Below the pieces are notes generated by a model, which did no database searches, was not told the DNA's origin, and saw only the letters and a list, made by a program, of their open reading frames with translations. Shown here one piece after another: positions 1 through 11,439 of a stretch of DNA of 64,000 nucleotides. The translations under genes and the position numbers were made by a program. Source of the stretch: Ctena decussata (taxonomy: Eukaryota > Mollusca > Bivalvia > Lucinida > Lucinidae); assembly GCA_963989385.1 (NCBI GenBank), contig OZ022501.1, forward strand, positions 23,708,102 through 23,772,101, read 5' to 3'. The first letter of the stretch is position 1; each line of letters begins with the position of its first letter.

Positions 1-197
1 ATCGACATCTCATTGACCTGATATAAAAATAGATAAACAGATAGATAGAGGGTTCATAGATAGATCGATATATACATAGATCGATATATTGGACATAATT
101 TCCTCGAACTATACTAATTATGCATTTGATTTCGACTCAATCTCATCTTTTAACTTTAAACGTATATATATTGTCTATCAAAATCTCATTGATTTGG

Positions 198-247
<50 letters not shown>

Positions 248-360
248 CATGTTAACTTAGACTGATTCAACTCGCATTATTCTGATATATTCAATTTTGA
301 CTAAATCGCATCTTTTCACACACAATGGTTATATGTTTGTCATCGACCTCTCATTGATTT

Positions 361-431
<71 letters not shown>

Positions 432-568
432 TGGACATAATGCAAATCGAGAAATAATTATAATGTATTGGATTTCGACTCAATCCCGTCTTTTTACATT
501 AAAAGTTTTTGTGTTTGCAACCAAACTCTCATTGATTTGAAAGATAGATAGATAGATAGATAGATAGG

Positions 569-620
<52 letters not shown>

Positions 621-727
621 AAATCGAAAAACAATTTCAGCTCGACACAATCATATCTTTCCCTTGCAACGTATATATGTTCGCCATCAAAATGTCATTG
701 AGTTAGTAGATAGATAGATAGATAGAC

Positions 728-765
<38 letters not shown>

Positions 766-888
766 GTAGAAAGATAGATGACTAATTAGCCTTATTCTAC
801 TCGAATTTATATAATATATTCAACTTCGACGCTATCGCATCTTTTCAATCTCAAAGGTTCATGTTTGTCATCGACTTCTCATTGATTT

Positions 889-948
<60 letters not shown>

Positions 949-975
949 TACTTGTCATCGCCCTCTCACTGACTT

Positions 976-1044
<69 letters not shown>

Positions 1045-1083
1045 GACAAAACTTACTGAAAATCGAAAAATAATAGTAATGTA

Positions 1084-1151
<68 letters not shown>

Positions 1152-1251
1152 GCTTGTTCTACTCGAATTTATATTATATATTCAATTTCGACGCTGCCCC
1201 ATCTTTTCGCACTCAATGGTTCTTTGTTTTTCGTCGACCTCTCTTTGATTT

Positions 1252-1302
<51 letters not shown>

Positions 1303-1540
1303 TTTAACTCGAATCATTTTCCCTTTTTAATGTCGACACAAGAAATTTCACACAGAACGCATATATGTTTCTACTAGGTTGAATCGTTTTGATAAGATAG
1401 ATAGATAAATAGATAGATAGATAGATATATAGATGTTAAACTAAACTTTTGAATTTATCTTATATATTATGTTTTTCTCAATCGCACCTATTCAAACCTT
1501 TTGTTTATATGTTTGGCATCGCCCTCTCATAGACGTTTTA
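1..1540. repeat. Higher-order satellite with a GATA microsatellite in each monomer
   Basis: About nine monomers of very roughly 100-190 bp. Each carries a variable unique part (motifs such as TCGACTCAATC, CATCTTTT, GTCATCGACCTCTCATTGA) followed by a pure (GATA)n run. The runs lie near 199-246, 361-431, 541-620, 711-775, 891-946, 978-1043, 1087-1152, 1251-1302 and 1397-1435. The CTCATTGATTTGATAGATA junction recurs, so this is one duplicated unit whose internal microsatellite expanded independently, not chance microsatellites. The last monomers are degenerate. Confidence 0.9.
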
Positions 1541-2125
1541 AAGTCTGCTTAAACTATGAAGTTCTCATCATAATAGTCTTTTAACAGATATTAAACGTAT
1601 ATTAAAGGATGAATACTAACGTTAAATAAACATAAGCAAATCAGATATATTCCACTTTAATAAATAGACCAACCTATTTTAAACCCAGAGTCAACTTTTG
1701 ATATACGTTGTGTGCCTACTTGGTTATATTTAGACAAGCTAAAATGTTTATGTTTTAATGGGCTTTCCTAAGTATTCCATATTATTTAGCTTTCATTAAA
1801 TAACTTTATAATTTATTGTTGGTTATCTGGTACAGACATGTTCTGGAAAAAAAGTCGACTGTAACAAAACAAAAACAAAGACGCTGACTATTACAAAGAC
1901 ACCAAGGGGCACTGATTTTCAGGTAGTGTCTTGTAACATTAGTGGCGAAAATTCATGAGTGTTAATGCAATGCAACCACGAGGTGAAGTACAGACATGTA
2001 CTGGAAAAATAGCCGGCTGGTAAATATCAAGTATAAATCACCTGGGAAATATGCCTGGCAATTTAATATCGTACGTTCGTGTCCTGGGCAATGTTCCAGG
2101 ATTATTTGGGAATAAAGACAGAGAT
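1541..2125. other. No gene seen; AT-rich spacer
   Basis: No convincing coding sequence. A short motif (GTACAGACATGTWCTGGAAAAA) occurs twice, near 1830 and 1990. Otherwise unremarkable spacer between two satellite blocks. Confidence 0.5.
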
Positions 2126-3480
2126 AATAGACCCAAGTCCAAAGATTGTGGGTGACTTAAGACCAACGCCGCTTCAGGTTCCAGGACAACGGATGACTGT
2201 AGTTCAAAGCAGAGTCAGGTGATTGGACTGTGGATGACTGACGAATAATATAGAGTCAGGTCTAAGGTCTAAGGATGACTGTAGAAAACGCACTGTCAGG
2301 TTTTAGAACTGTGGTTGACCAAAGACTCAGGTTCAAGGTCGGTGTATGACTGAAAAGTAACTAAGAGCCAGGACCGTGGATGATTGTAGACCAACGCAGA
2401 AACAGGTCCCATGCATATGGACGATTGTAGACCAGTACAGAGTCAAGGAACAAGACACGATGACTGTGGATCAATAAACAGGTTCCAAGACAGTGGATGA
2501 CTGTAGACCAAGGTCAAGTAATGTCCCAGGAATGTGGATGATTGTAGACCAACGAAGAGTAAGGTTACAGGGATGACTTTAAGCCAACACAGACTTAGAT
2601 GATGGATGACCATAGACCAACGGAGCATCATGTTCCAGGACTGTGGATGACTGAAGATTGACGAACAGTCAAGTTCCATGACTGTGACTAACTGTAGACC
2701 TAGGCAGAATAAGGTCCCAGGATTGTGGATGAATGTAGACCAACGAAGTGTCAGGTTCAAGGACTGTATGACTGTGAATGACTGTAAATTAATGTAGAAT
2801 TAGATCCCAAAATATTGATGATCCTAGATCAACGCCGAACCAGGTCCCAGACTGTGGAAGACTGGAGTCCAATGCAATGTCGTGTCCCAGGACTTTTGAT
2901 GACCGCAGACCAATACAAAGTCATGACCTAGAACAGTGAGTAAACTGTATGCTCACGAAAAGTCTGGTACAAGTACTGCGAATTACTATGGACCATGGCA
3001 TGGTCCCACCAACACAGTCAGGTCCCAGGACTGTGGGTGGCTGTAGATTAAAGCAGAGTTAGATTGCAGGAGAGAATGACTTTAGGCCAACGCAAAGCAG
3101 TTTAAATTACTGTAGAAAAATGCAGAGTCAGATACAAGGTTTGGGAAGGACGGATAACTGACGAACAACGCGGGGTCAGACCTCAGGACTTTGGAGGTCT
3201 GTAGATACGCACAAAATCGGGTCCAAGGACAATGCATGACTGGAGGCCAAGGCGAGTCAGGCCCCAGGACAGTAGATGAGTATATACCAACGCAGAGACA
3301 GGTTCCGGGGTTTTGGATGACTGGATACTAACTCAGAATCATGTTCCAGTATTATGAATGACTGTAGAGCAACAAAGAATCAGGTCTCAGGACCATTGAT
3401 GGCAATTGACCAGCGCAGAGTCAGATCCTATCATTTTGGATGAGTAAGACCAACACAGATTCAGGTCCCACGAGCCTACT
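2126..3480. repeat. Degenerate minisatellite, ~55-60 bp unit
   Basis: More than twenty diverged copies of a unit built from GGATGACTGTAGACCAACGC, AGAGTCAGGTCCCAGGACTG and variants. Copies differ by many substitutions and small indels, so the array is old. Open frames crossing it, such as the minus-strand one at 2443-2760, are repeat translations without coding character. Confidence 0.85.
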
Positions 3481-3819
3481 GTCAAGAGTGGAAAGGTAGA
3501 GGTACTTTGTGACTCTGGAGAAGGTAGATTTGCCTGGTGGCATCCCATTGTTAAGTATGGCAGGCAGGGGTGACTATTGGTATTTTAATCCCACTAATTT
3601 TAAGGAAGACGTACTTAGTGGCACCATATTATCAATTTAATAATAACGGAGTACATAGTGGCACGCCTCTGGCACTGGGAAACTGGGTTGCCCGCGCCTG
3701 ATACAATGCTATTCTATTCTATACCATAACCTTACTAGGTCGTTGGGGCACCACAGATGACTTCGAAACAATCCCTTTTCAGCTTGTCCTGTTTTCAGCT
3801 GCCCTAGTTGAGTGGTAAA

Positions 3820-5460
3820 ATCTATCCCTCTTCACTTTTTAGTATTGTCGTTCCACCTCTTCTTCTGTCTACCTCTTCTTCTTTTTCCTTCCACTGTGCC
3901 CTTTAGAATTGTCTTTGCTAAAGCAGAATACATTGAGACGTGGCCAAACCATCTTAGTCTCCCTTTCTTGACCAGCGTAAGGAGATCATCATATTCTCCA
4001 ATGGCTGCTTTGATCTCTCTGCGAACCTCCTCATTGGTTATATGGTCCCTGTGCCTAATGTTCAGTAAACTTCGGTAGCATCTCATCTCAAACGCATGCG
4101 TTCTTTTCTCTAACTCTGCTGTTAAGGTCCGCGATTCACAGGCATACAGATATATGGAAATGACAAGGGATCGCATAAGTTTCACCTTTGATCCAATATA
4201 TATGTTGTTATCTCTCCGGATTGGTTTAAGCTTGGTAAGAGCTGAAGTGGCTTGAAAGAACCTCCTGTATTAGCCATCATCTGAAACAAGTGCTCCAAGG
4301 TATTTAAGCTTGTTACATTACCCATCTTCTGCCCTCTTACCTTGATCTCTCTCTCTCTCTCTCTGGATGCCATCTGCGCTGTTTGTCATCAGTTTGGTCT
4401 TCTCAGCACTGATATACATCTTAAAACTTGTGCGGGTTTTGTCGACACTTTCAACTAGGGCTTCTAGTTTCTGCTCTTCCTCAGCTACAGCATCTATGTC
4501 ATCGGCAAACCGCAGATTGGTAATGTTTCTGCCGCCTATGCTGACCTTCCTGTCATGTTCGTCCAGATCATCAGACATGATCCGTTCGAGAAAAATGTTA
4601 AAGAGGGTGGGTGACAGAAGGTATTCTTGCCTTACTCCAACTGTTGTTCTGAACCATTCTTCTGTGCTACCATTCATCAGGATTGCACTCGCAACCTTGT
4701 AGTATAGCTGCTCAATGGTGCGAAATAGATTTGCACTGATATTGTACTTCCGCATAGTTGCCCATAAGCCTGCATGCCGTACCCTTTCAAAGGCTTTCTT
4801 GAAATCAATGAAGACATGGTACAGATTCTGCTGATGTTGGAGATATTTTCACACAGGATTCTAAGGTTGAAGATCTGTTCTGTGGTGCTCCTTCCGGCTC
4901 GGAACCCAGCCTGTTCTTCCGCGATTATCTCTTCGGCTTGTGGTTTAAGCCTGTTCAAGATGACTTTCAGCATGCCCTTGCTTGAATGACTGATGAGGCT
5001 GATGGTTCTGTAGTTCTGGCAGAGCTGTAGGTTGCCCTTTTTAGGGAGTGTAATAATCAGCGACAGAGTCCATGGGTTTGGCCATTTATCAGGTTCTCTA
5101 GATCCTGTTACAGATATCTGTTAAAAAAATCAATCATGGTCTCCCCTCCAGCTTGAACAAGTTCTGCTGGTATATTATCAACTCCGGCAGACTTCCCCTT
5201 CTTTAGTGCTGCTACTGCAATCTCAACGTCCTCACGACAAATAGGTTGTTAATCTTCTTCTGGGGCTGATTGTAGTCCGGAACCGCATTGTCTACGTGAG
5301 TCTCATGGTTGTATAGTTCTGAGCAATATTCTGTCCCTCTGCTGAGAATCTCTTGTTCCTCTGTAAGGCGTTTCCCAGACCTGTCCTGGATTGCTCTACC
5401 CTGATTCGCTGAAGTTAGATCCCTCACTCTAGAAATCTGAGACCTCTGTCATTTTCCTCG
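3820..5460 (-). pseudogene. Non-LTR retrotransposon (LINE) reverse transcriptase, broken
   Basis: Read on the minus strand from 5460 down, pieces of one reverse transcriptase appear in order. They are the segment before the palm (KKGKSAGVDNIPAELVQAGG, about 5140-5220), LPKKGNLQLCQNYRTISLIS (about 5000), EEQAGFRAGRSTTEQ (4880-4930), VGVRQEYLLSPTLFN (4600-4650) and the catalytic LRFADDID (about 4500-4515). The C-terminal tail with RLRWFGHV and GKRRRGRQKKRW lies at 3832-3960. The QG of the usual RQG motif is QE here. Several frameshifts and at least one stop separate the pieces, so it is inactive. The RTE/jockey-like clade is not settled. The endonuclease part is absent, so it is probably 5'-truncated. 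Confidence 0.85.
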
Positions 5461-5529
5461 ACTTGCAATAGGGTCCACAAACGTTTCCCTAGTCTGCCTG
5501 TGCTTTTTCCAGCTTTATACAATACCCAA

Positions 5530-6330
5530 GGAGTCATACAATACAGAGACAGATAATGGGAAGCGCATTTGCTGATGCATTGTACCTATTTATAATTCAC
5601 CGCGCTGGGAAACACACTTGAGAATGCTGACGTCTTGAGTAGTTGCTGCTCTAAATATTTATGTAATTTGCTTCAGCGTGTATTTGAATAATTATTTAAA
5701 GATACAAGTGATTTATATTATTACTGGTACATTTTCCGTGAATAAAATAAGCACTGTTCTTTTCTCATCGTTGCAATCAAAAATAGACAGGGTTGCCCGC
5801 CCCTGACAAAATACAGGGACAGGTAGCGGGTAGCACCATTATTGACGTATTGTACCTATTTATAGTTCACACCACTGGGACTCCTTGAGTAGTTGCTGCC
5901 CCAAATTTTTATGTAATATGCACCCACGTGTATTTGAATAGTCATAATTTGAAGATACATGCGATTTATATTATTACTTATAAATTTTCTGTAAATAAAA
6001 TCAGCACTCTTCATTGCTCATCGTTGCAATTTAAAAGTAGACAGGGTTGCCCGCCCCTGACACAATACAGGGACAGGTAACGGGTAGCACCATTAAGGAC
6101 CTATTGTACCTATTTGTAGTTCACAGCGCTGGGAAATATACTTGAGCTGGTTGACTCCTTGAGTAGTTGCTGCCCCCCACCAGATATTTATGTACGTTGC
6201 ATCAACGTGTATTTGAATAATTATTTAAACATACATGTGATTTATATTATTACTGAAAAATTTTCCGTGAATGAAATAAGCACTGTTAATTTCTCATCGT
6301 TGCAATTTATAACGTTTCACGCATACACAG
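5530..6330. repeat. ~255-bp tandem repeat, three copies
   Basis: Three successive copies start near 5535, 5805 and 6055. Shared blocks are GACAGGGTTGCCCGCCCCTGA, ACAATACAGGGACAGGTA, TTGTACCTATTTATAGTTCAC, CTTGAGTAGTTGCTGC, GTGTATTTGAATAATTATT and TCTCATCGTTGCAAT. A fragment of the same unit (GGTTGCCCGCGCCTGATACAATG) lies at 3686-3708, so the LINE at 3.8-5.5 kb probably inserted into this array. Confidence 0.85.
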
Positions 6331-6520
6331 AGCTAAGAGTATGAATCTCTCCTCAGGCTGGCGGTACCCATTACTTGTCTTTGAACTTGTAGCCTCAAGC
6401 GCGAAAAGTGTGTAATGGAAGAAACAAGTCTGACTTAAAAATATTCAAGCATGCGCAGAGCTAAGAGTAGGCATCTCTACTCAAGATGGTTGTACCCATT
6501 ACATGTCTTTGAATTTGTGA

Positions 6521-6700
6521 AATGAGCCGCGACACGACAAAACCAACAATGTGGTTGTGTGCCCAGCGAAGACTCAGATCAGCCTGGGCAGCGGTCCAGT
6601 TTGATCAGACTCTTTATTTGGTGCTCAAGGGGTAGCTAAGTGTCTAAGCTACCTCCATGCGGACAGATTAAGCGACTTATTTACAATGTCCCCGATTTGT
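6521..6700. mobile_element. MITE with GCCGCGACACGACAAAAC terminal repeat, copy 1
   Basis: Begins ATGAGCCGCGACACGACAAAA and continues with GATCAGCCTGGGCAG, TTTGATCAGACTCTTT and CTACCTCCATGCGGACAG. This matches copy 2 at 16556-16746, which has both inverted ends. The right terminal repeat of this copy is not clear, so it may be 3'-truncated. No coding capacity. Confidence 0.7.
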
Positions 6701-7160
6701 GAAAACCTCTCTCTCATTCAGTCCGTGTCTACGAAAAGGCACCCTAAATTACATACAGGTATATTATTTATGAAGACTGCAAAAATTTTTATTCTGTGCT
6801 GACTCAAGACCATCATGACCATCATGACTCTCACCTCAATGGCTTGTAGAGGGAAGGAACTAGTCTGGGTATAAAGCAGAGGCACCCGTTAGCATCCCAT
6901 TGTCAAGAGGGTAAAGGGTACCAAGTGGCACTCAACTGACTTAAGTCCTCTGGAGCTACATACAATTGGCCCAGTGGTTTTAGGGGAGAAGTCGTTTTGT
7001 TTTTGTTTTGTTTTTTTTTGGTTTTGATATGTTGTGGGCTCAAATGAGTGCGGCTTTTACTATAATTCTATAATTTAATTGACGAAAAAAGCGGGAGTAG
7101 GGGTTGGGGTTTGAGCGTGGGGAGTGTGTATGTGTGTTTGGGGGGGGGGGGGGGTCGCCG
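6701..7160. other. Spacer with T-rich, G-rich and GT-rich runs; no gene seen
   Basis: Contains a T-rich run near 7000-7022 and a pure G run at about 7141-7154, preceded by GTGTGTATGTGTGTTT. Text near 6885-6945 (GCATCCCATTGTCAAG, AAGTGGCACTCA) resembles 3540-3600, so both may be relics of one dispersed repeat. Confidence 0.5.
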
Positions 7161-7229
7161 TTGTTATGGAATAAAAGGAAAGTTTATAAAGACATGCAGA
7201 TAAGAAATAACATATTTAAAATAGCATAC

Positions 7230-7319
7230 CTTGTCGCCTTCATCTCTCTCTTCAGCATAGAACACTTGAACTATAGAAAGGCAAAATAACAGAAGAAAAA
7301 GAATCGAAAACTTCGCCAT
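7230..7319 (-). CDS. Candidate first coding exon of a secreted protein (signal peptide)
   Basis: The ATG at 7319-7317 opens a frame that starts MAKF, followed by a long hydrophobic core (SILFLLLFCLSIVQVF) and a small residue at YA. It then turns acidic (EERDEGDK). This is a textbook secretory signal peptide with predicted cleavage after YA. The 30th codon, AAG, is followed directly by GTATGCTAT, a strong phase-0 splice donor (AAG|GTATG). An in-frame ATG further upstream (7349) would give a poor signal sequence, so 7319 is preferred. Later exons should lie at lower coordinates on this strand; I could not identify one in the window. The family is not recognised. The acidic propiece is compatible with a processed secreted peptide, but that is inference. 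Confidence 0.5.
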
Positions 7320-7560
7320 CTTGTTACTTCGAAATGAGCAAAGAAACAAAAGCGGAAATTAAAAGGGAGAGAGTAGTGATATATGCGACATTATAACTGA
7401 TAAGCGTTTCTACTTTTCATTTTGTTTATGTTATAATATCAGTTCGATCGCACTGGGAATAGTCTAATCTGAGACACTGCTAAACAAAACAAACTAGCCT
7501 TCCAGAGCTACAGAGCAGAAAACCTGACTTCAGCGCTTCCAACGATGTGAGATTCAAACC

Positions 7561-8129
7561 AGCTTGCACGGCTACGCTGGCTAGTGTTTTGAAAATTCGC
7601 ATATAGCAACAGCATGCATTAGGCTAAAAATGGACAGAAATAATTAGATGCTGATCAGACGGCGTAGATACGAAATCTGATCTGCATCTTTGTTTCTCCG
7701 ATATGGCATAAAACAGATTTCTAAACGACACGCATCATTGTATTTTCATTGTGTATTTCACAAAAAAGAAACGATTTGATTTTCCTATAGCACATGCTAT
7801 TTAACATATTATTAATATAAGTGCAGCTTATATTATGACACATTTCGAACATTTGCAGTTTTGCTGTTACAAATTAACAATAAATAAATATAAATAGAGC
7901 CGTTGTATATATAAAAAAAAATGACGCGCGCCGATGACTAAGATTAGCGTATCGAATTGGGACATCTTGTCACTTAACTATTCGCCATGTGATGGCCATG
8001 TGATGCGCGGTGCGGTCGAAAGAACTCAATGTCTCTTCTTTCGGACATGTACTGCGAAGACGGATCAGACAGGCTGATCTCACTCTATGCTAAATACATG
8101 CACCTGCACCTTCTATAATATTTCTCGGC
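7561..8129. other. No gene seen; AT-rich spacer
   Basis: No coding sequence or structured repeat that I can support. It lies upstream of the minus-strand signal-peptide exon, so the region just above 7320 could hold that gene's promoter. I see no clear TATA box. Confidence 0.4.
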
Positions 8130-8142
8130 CACCCAGTCATGT

Positions 8143-8383
8143 GGGGTGGTCGGGTGGTGCGATGGTGCTGTGTGTAACTTCCAGTGCCGGGACGTCCTAC
8201 TGATTTGGAACATTGCAGGGCAAGGGCCTACTGCACTTGCAGTTGGTGCGGGTGGGAGTTATTTTGGACATTTTTTCTCCCGTCTATCATTTCTTCTCTT
8301 TCTCCCTCTCTGGGAGACGGCCCGATATAGACTGAAATACTGTCTCAAAGGGCCGTTAAACCCAAAACAATCAATCAATCAAT
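8143..8383 (+). mobile_element. SINE family B, full copy with 13-bp TSD
   Basis: A 241-bp SINE body ends in GGGCCGTTAAACCCAAAACA and an (AATC)n tail. It is flanked by perfect 13-bp duplications CACCCAGTCATGT at 8130-8142 and 8384-8396. A second copy lies inverted at 18066-18290, and a fragment at 57422-57490. The 3' end with GTTAAAC and (AATC)n resembles molluscan V-SINE-like elements; that assignment is from memory. The short minus-strand and plus-strand frames inside it are not genes. Confidence 0.9.
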
Positions 8384-8409
8384 CACCCAGTCATGTAGCG
8401 CTATATGTT

Positions 8410-8760
8410 TTGTAGCGAAACGAAAAATTCTGTAATTTCACTTTAATTCTGTTACCAACGTGTTCCGCTTGATCTAATTAAAAAAATGAGTGATCACACT
8501 TTATGTCTACGATGGCTAGTTCGAGAGATATGGCGTTTAAAAGGATGGAAAATTTTCTGTTTTGGCACATCGCGCTCGCCATTTTAACGTCAAAGTATCT
8601 CACGCGACGTCGTTGACGTTAGTTATAGTCTGCCGGGCTGATAAATCCTTTATCAGACCGGGGAATCATTTATCGGACCGGCGGGCGGCATAAAGACTCT
8701 GAAGGTTTGGCTTTATCAAACATGCAGGTTGCCTCTTATACGGTCTGAAAGTCTGTATCT
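8410..8760. repeat. Dispersed repeat R1 (copy 1; second copy at 47.6-47.9/48.8 kb)
   Basis: Shares an ordered series of blocks with 47600-47910: a CAAAAAATTC/CGAAAAATTC start, GATCTAATTAA, AAATGAGTG, TCACACTTTAT, AGGATGG, AAATTTTCTGTTTTG, GTCAAAGTATCTCAC, GGGCTGATAAA and TTTATCGGACCGG. Its GGGCTGATAAATC motif also appears in the palindromic MITE at 44524-44651. Non-coding. Confidence 0.75.
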
Positions 8761-8822
8761 ATATGATAAAATAATTTAGGGGAAAATGCTGTATACATGT
8801 AATAAAAAGGTTACGACATCTC

Positions 8823-8912
8823 TAGTGTCGCGTTGCCAGGCATAGTGTCGCGTTGCCAGGCATATCGGCCCGGCAGCTCCATATTGGCCCTCGGGCCAAC
8901 GCGACACTAGAC
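8823..8912. mobile_element. Small palindromic repeat with CTAGTGTCGCGTTG ends
   Basis: Begins CTAGTGTCGCGTTGCC and ends GGCCAACGCGACACTAG, giving inverted arms of about 14-16 bp around a GC-rich core. The left arm (GTGTCGCGTTGCCAGGCATA) is duplicated in tandem. Probably a very short MITE or hairpin; there is no coding capacity. Confidence 0.65.
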
Positions 8913-9279
8913 ATGTAATAACCTCTAAATATGTAATATAAGTTCTAGCATATATAAATCATGTATATATCTGGTTACTCTTAAAGTCATAAACCTTTAC
9001 TGAAGAAGTTATAGAAGATGTGATTTGCCATAATCAATGTAAGTAGGTACTGGTGATTTCCTAGTGCTGTGCTGGCGGGGACTTCTTGGGCCATGGCACC
9101 CCCACGCATCAGGTCAATATTTCCACATTTTTCAGGCGTTCTATCAAGTCTTCATTTTACTTCTGCCCGTCTTGTAATTTTCCATTTTTCCTTTAGATTG
9201 CAATTCCCTTGCTATAATATTCATGTATGATGGACGGCGCGTACAATATAGATGTAGATGTAGAGATACAGCAAAAGAC

Positions 9280-9700
9280 CCTGTTGTGCACACCCAATAG
9301 AGGGCGAAACAGTAAATTAGACATACAACCCTTCCATATGATATCCAGATACTGCAATTCTATGACATTCCGTCAAATTCAAACAGACAAGGAGCGGCTG
9401 TAGTGTAGTGGATAACACTCCGGACTACCAATCCAGGGGTCGCAAGATCGATCCCCCGCTTCTCCGGTCTTTCGGATGAGACTTTAAACCGTGGTCCCAT
9501 ATCCATATGACCTCGTTGTTGGTGGGACGTTAAACCTGAGTTCACTCACTCACTCAAACAGACAAGAATTCCTATAAATATTCCTTCTTTCTTGTGGCAA
9601 TTGCCCAGTGGAACGCCCTTCCAGAAACTGTTGTAACTTCTCCAAGTCTTGACTTGTTCAAGGCCGCGATCGGATTGTTGCAGCATCCCAAAGCCTAAGC
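9280..9700 (+). pseudogene. LINE 3' end (C-terminal RT tail), interrupted by a SINE
   Basis: With the SINE at 9392-9553 (plus one TSD) removed, one frame reads RGRNSKLDIQPFHMISRY, NSMTFRQIQTDKNSYKYSFF and then AIAQWNALPETVVTSP, followed by FKAAIGLLQHPKA and a stop at about 9699. The RQIQT, YSFF and WNALP pattern is the standard C-terminal tail of jockey/CR1-like LINEs. Only the tail remains, so this is a 5'-truncated copy. Confidence 0.8.
9392..9553 (+). mobile_element. tRNA-derived SINE family C with 13-bp TSD
   Basis: A 162-bp body. It has an A-box-like segment (TGTAGTGTAGTGGATAAC) and a B-box-like segment (GGTCGCAAGATCGATCC), then TGGGACGTTAAACCTGAG and an (ACTC)n tail. Flanked by perfect 13-bp duplications TCAAACAGACAAG at 9379-9391 and 9554-9566, which is the signature of LINE-mediated target-primed insertion. 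The host sequence is a LINE tail, so this SINE is younger than that LINE. Confidence 0.9.
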
Positions 9701-9926
9701 ATAAAATGCTTGTTTTACCTAGGTTTTATCTGTTTTTAGACCCTATCCTAGGTTTTTTATGTTTGATTAGTCCATGATGTGTGTTTTATGGATTTCATCA
9801 TTTTCGCACTATATTTTAACCTGTCATCTTTAGACTATCTCACTGTTCTGCTTTTAATAAATCCTTTTTCTCAAAATGACGCGCAGACCCTGCTAAGAAT
9901 GCTCGCAAGGGCGGAGGCAGTATACG

Positions 9927-9927
<1 letters not shown>

Positions 9928-9975
<48 letters not shown>
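9928..9975. repeat. (GATA)n microsatellite
   Basis: About twelve uninterrupted GATA units, unconnected to the satellite at the window start. Confidence 0.95.
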
Positions 9976-10159
9976 GAAAAAAAGAAGTCTCAACAACTGA
10001 TCTTGGTATTTAGTGTGTGGTGGTTGTTGTTGGTGGTGGTAATTCCCTCCACTGTTTGAAGAACCACACATCGTTTGTAATTATAAATCCCGCACCCCAC
10101 CTTATCTATGAGTGTCTGAGTTGACCACTGATCACTATTAACATGCTGCCAATACAGCC

Positions 10160-10500
10160 GAACGTTTGCCATGTAAAGCGAAGCAGAGACGTCTGGAGGC
10201 CGATTCTATATCCGATATAGAAATACTGTCCCAAATATTTTGAAAGAATCGAATGAATTTTCTCTACAACTATTGTTTTCGAACGTCTGCTAATGCCTTA
10301 CAAGTAAGTATGAAATGTTCTAAGTCTTCAGAATCTTCAACGCAAAGAGCACATGTTGGATCAACCTGATGTTGATTGTTACCGCGCACGATTTGCCACC
10401 AGCATATAAGTACCAGTCATAAGCTTTACCTTTAGGTCTGCCCTTTTTATTGCTACTAAGTTGAAGCTCAAATTCTTTCTTTTCTATTAAAATTTTCCAT
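10160..10500 (-). pseudogene. LINE C-terminal fragment with CCHC-type zinc knuckle
   Basis: On the minus strand, 10365 to 10275 encodes VDPTCALCVEDSEDLEHF and then ILTCKALADVRKQ with a stop. The C-x2-C-x9-H-x3-C spacing is the gag-like knuckle found at the end of many LINE ORF2 proteins. Upstream, LMTGTYMLVANRAR lies in another frame, so there is at least one frameshift. The rest of the element is missing or too diverged to see. Confidence 0.75.
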
Positions 10501-10884
10501 TCATATTTATTATCACTTCAATTCAGTGCAGTTGTCTTGAATAACTTACAGTTACCCATTTTATGAGCCTTTGCGATGGCTAATTATTGTAGTTACTATC
10601 CGTAAAACATGTTGCACTTTCCAGTATTCATTTCAATAACTAAGTAATTAGAGCTACCAAAGAGGGGAAGAAGAACAAGGCAATTTTGGCTGAGAGGTTG
10701 TGAATTATATTGCACCTGTAAATCTCACTTGAAATAAGGAAACATGAGATTTGTCGGGGTATACATTGACTGTCTTATAATAGCCCAAGGGTACTCATAT
10801 GCTTTTTCTTTTGTAATTTGGTGTACTTTGAAGGTAGAGCTCACCCTTAGTAGCTTTTGTTTATAGTGGATCTGTCTTAACTCT

Positions 10885-11425
10885 TAAAAAAGGTTTCGAA
10901 TTAAGTCCAACAATACCAGAGCTTCAGCGGAACCTGCAACAGTGCCCTAGAAGGACAAAGGAGCTCTGCTTGAAGACCCTAGTTCGACCTATCGCAGAGT
11001 ATGCTAGTGTCATATGGTATCCTTTTACAGAGGAAGACAACATGCGGAAGCTGGAGATGGTACAGCGCAGAGTCGCACGCATAGTCAATGCTGACTTTAG
11101 GCTAGCAGCTCCAGTGGCTCACTTTTCAGGAACGTAGAGCTCAGGCAAATCCAACCATGATGTACCGGATTGTTTATAATCTCGTGGCCATACCTATCAC
11201 TTATTTGACACCAACCATATCAGCGAGAGGACATAACATGAGGTTCCTGGTTCCCTTTGCAAGAGTTCTCTGTTATCAAAGATTCTTCTTTCCAGACACC
11301 ATCAGGATACGGAATAGCCCTTTCCAGACAGTTGTGAGCTGCCCCTCTATTGACAGCTACAGGAGGGAGGTGCAGACCGTCAGACTTCGCTAGATTCGTA
11401 CTGGATGATTTGAACCACACTGTAT
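10885..11425 (+). pseudogene. LINE (jockey/CR1-like) C-terminal fragment
   Basis: Reads LQQCPRRTKELCLKTLVRPI and AEYASVIWYPF, then KLEMVQRRVARIV in one frame. Then, after a frameshift or stop near 11140, SARGHNMRFLVPFARV, CYQRFFFPDTIRIRNSPF and the terminal YRREVQTV. This is the 'thumb' and tail of the same LINE group as the copy at 19.6-21.2 kb, which reads RTKGHNHRYLVPYCSV and FFRSGIRLWNSLP. Inactive and 5'-truncated. Confidence 0.8.
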
Positions 11426-11439
11426 AGTTCTTTGAGTGT

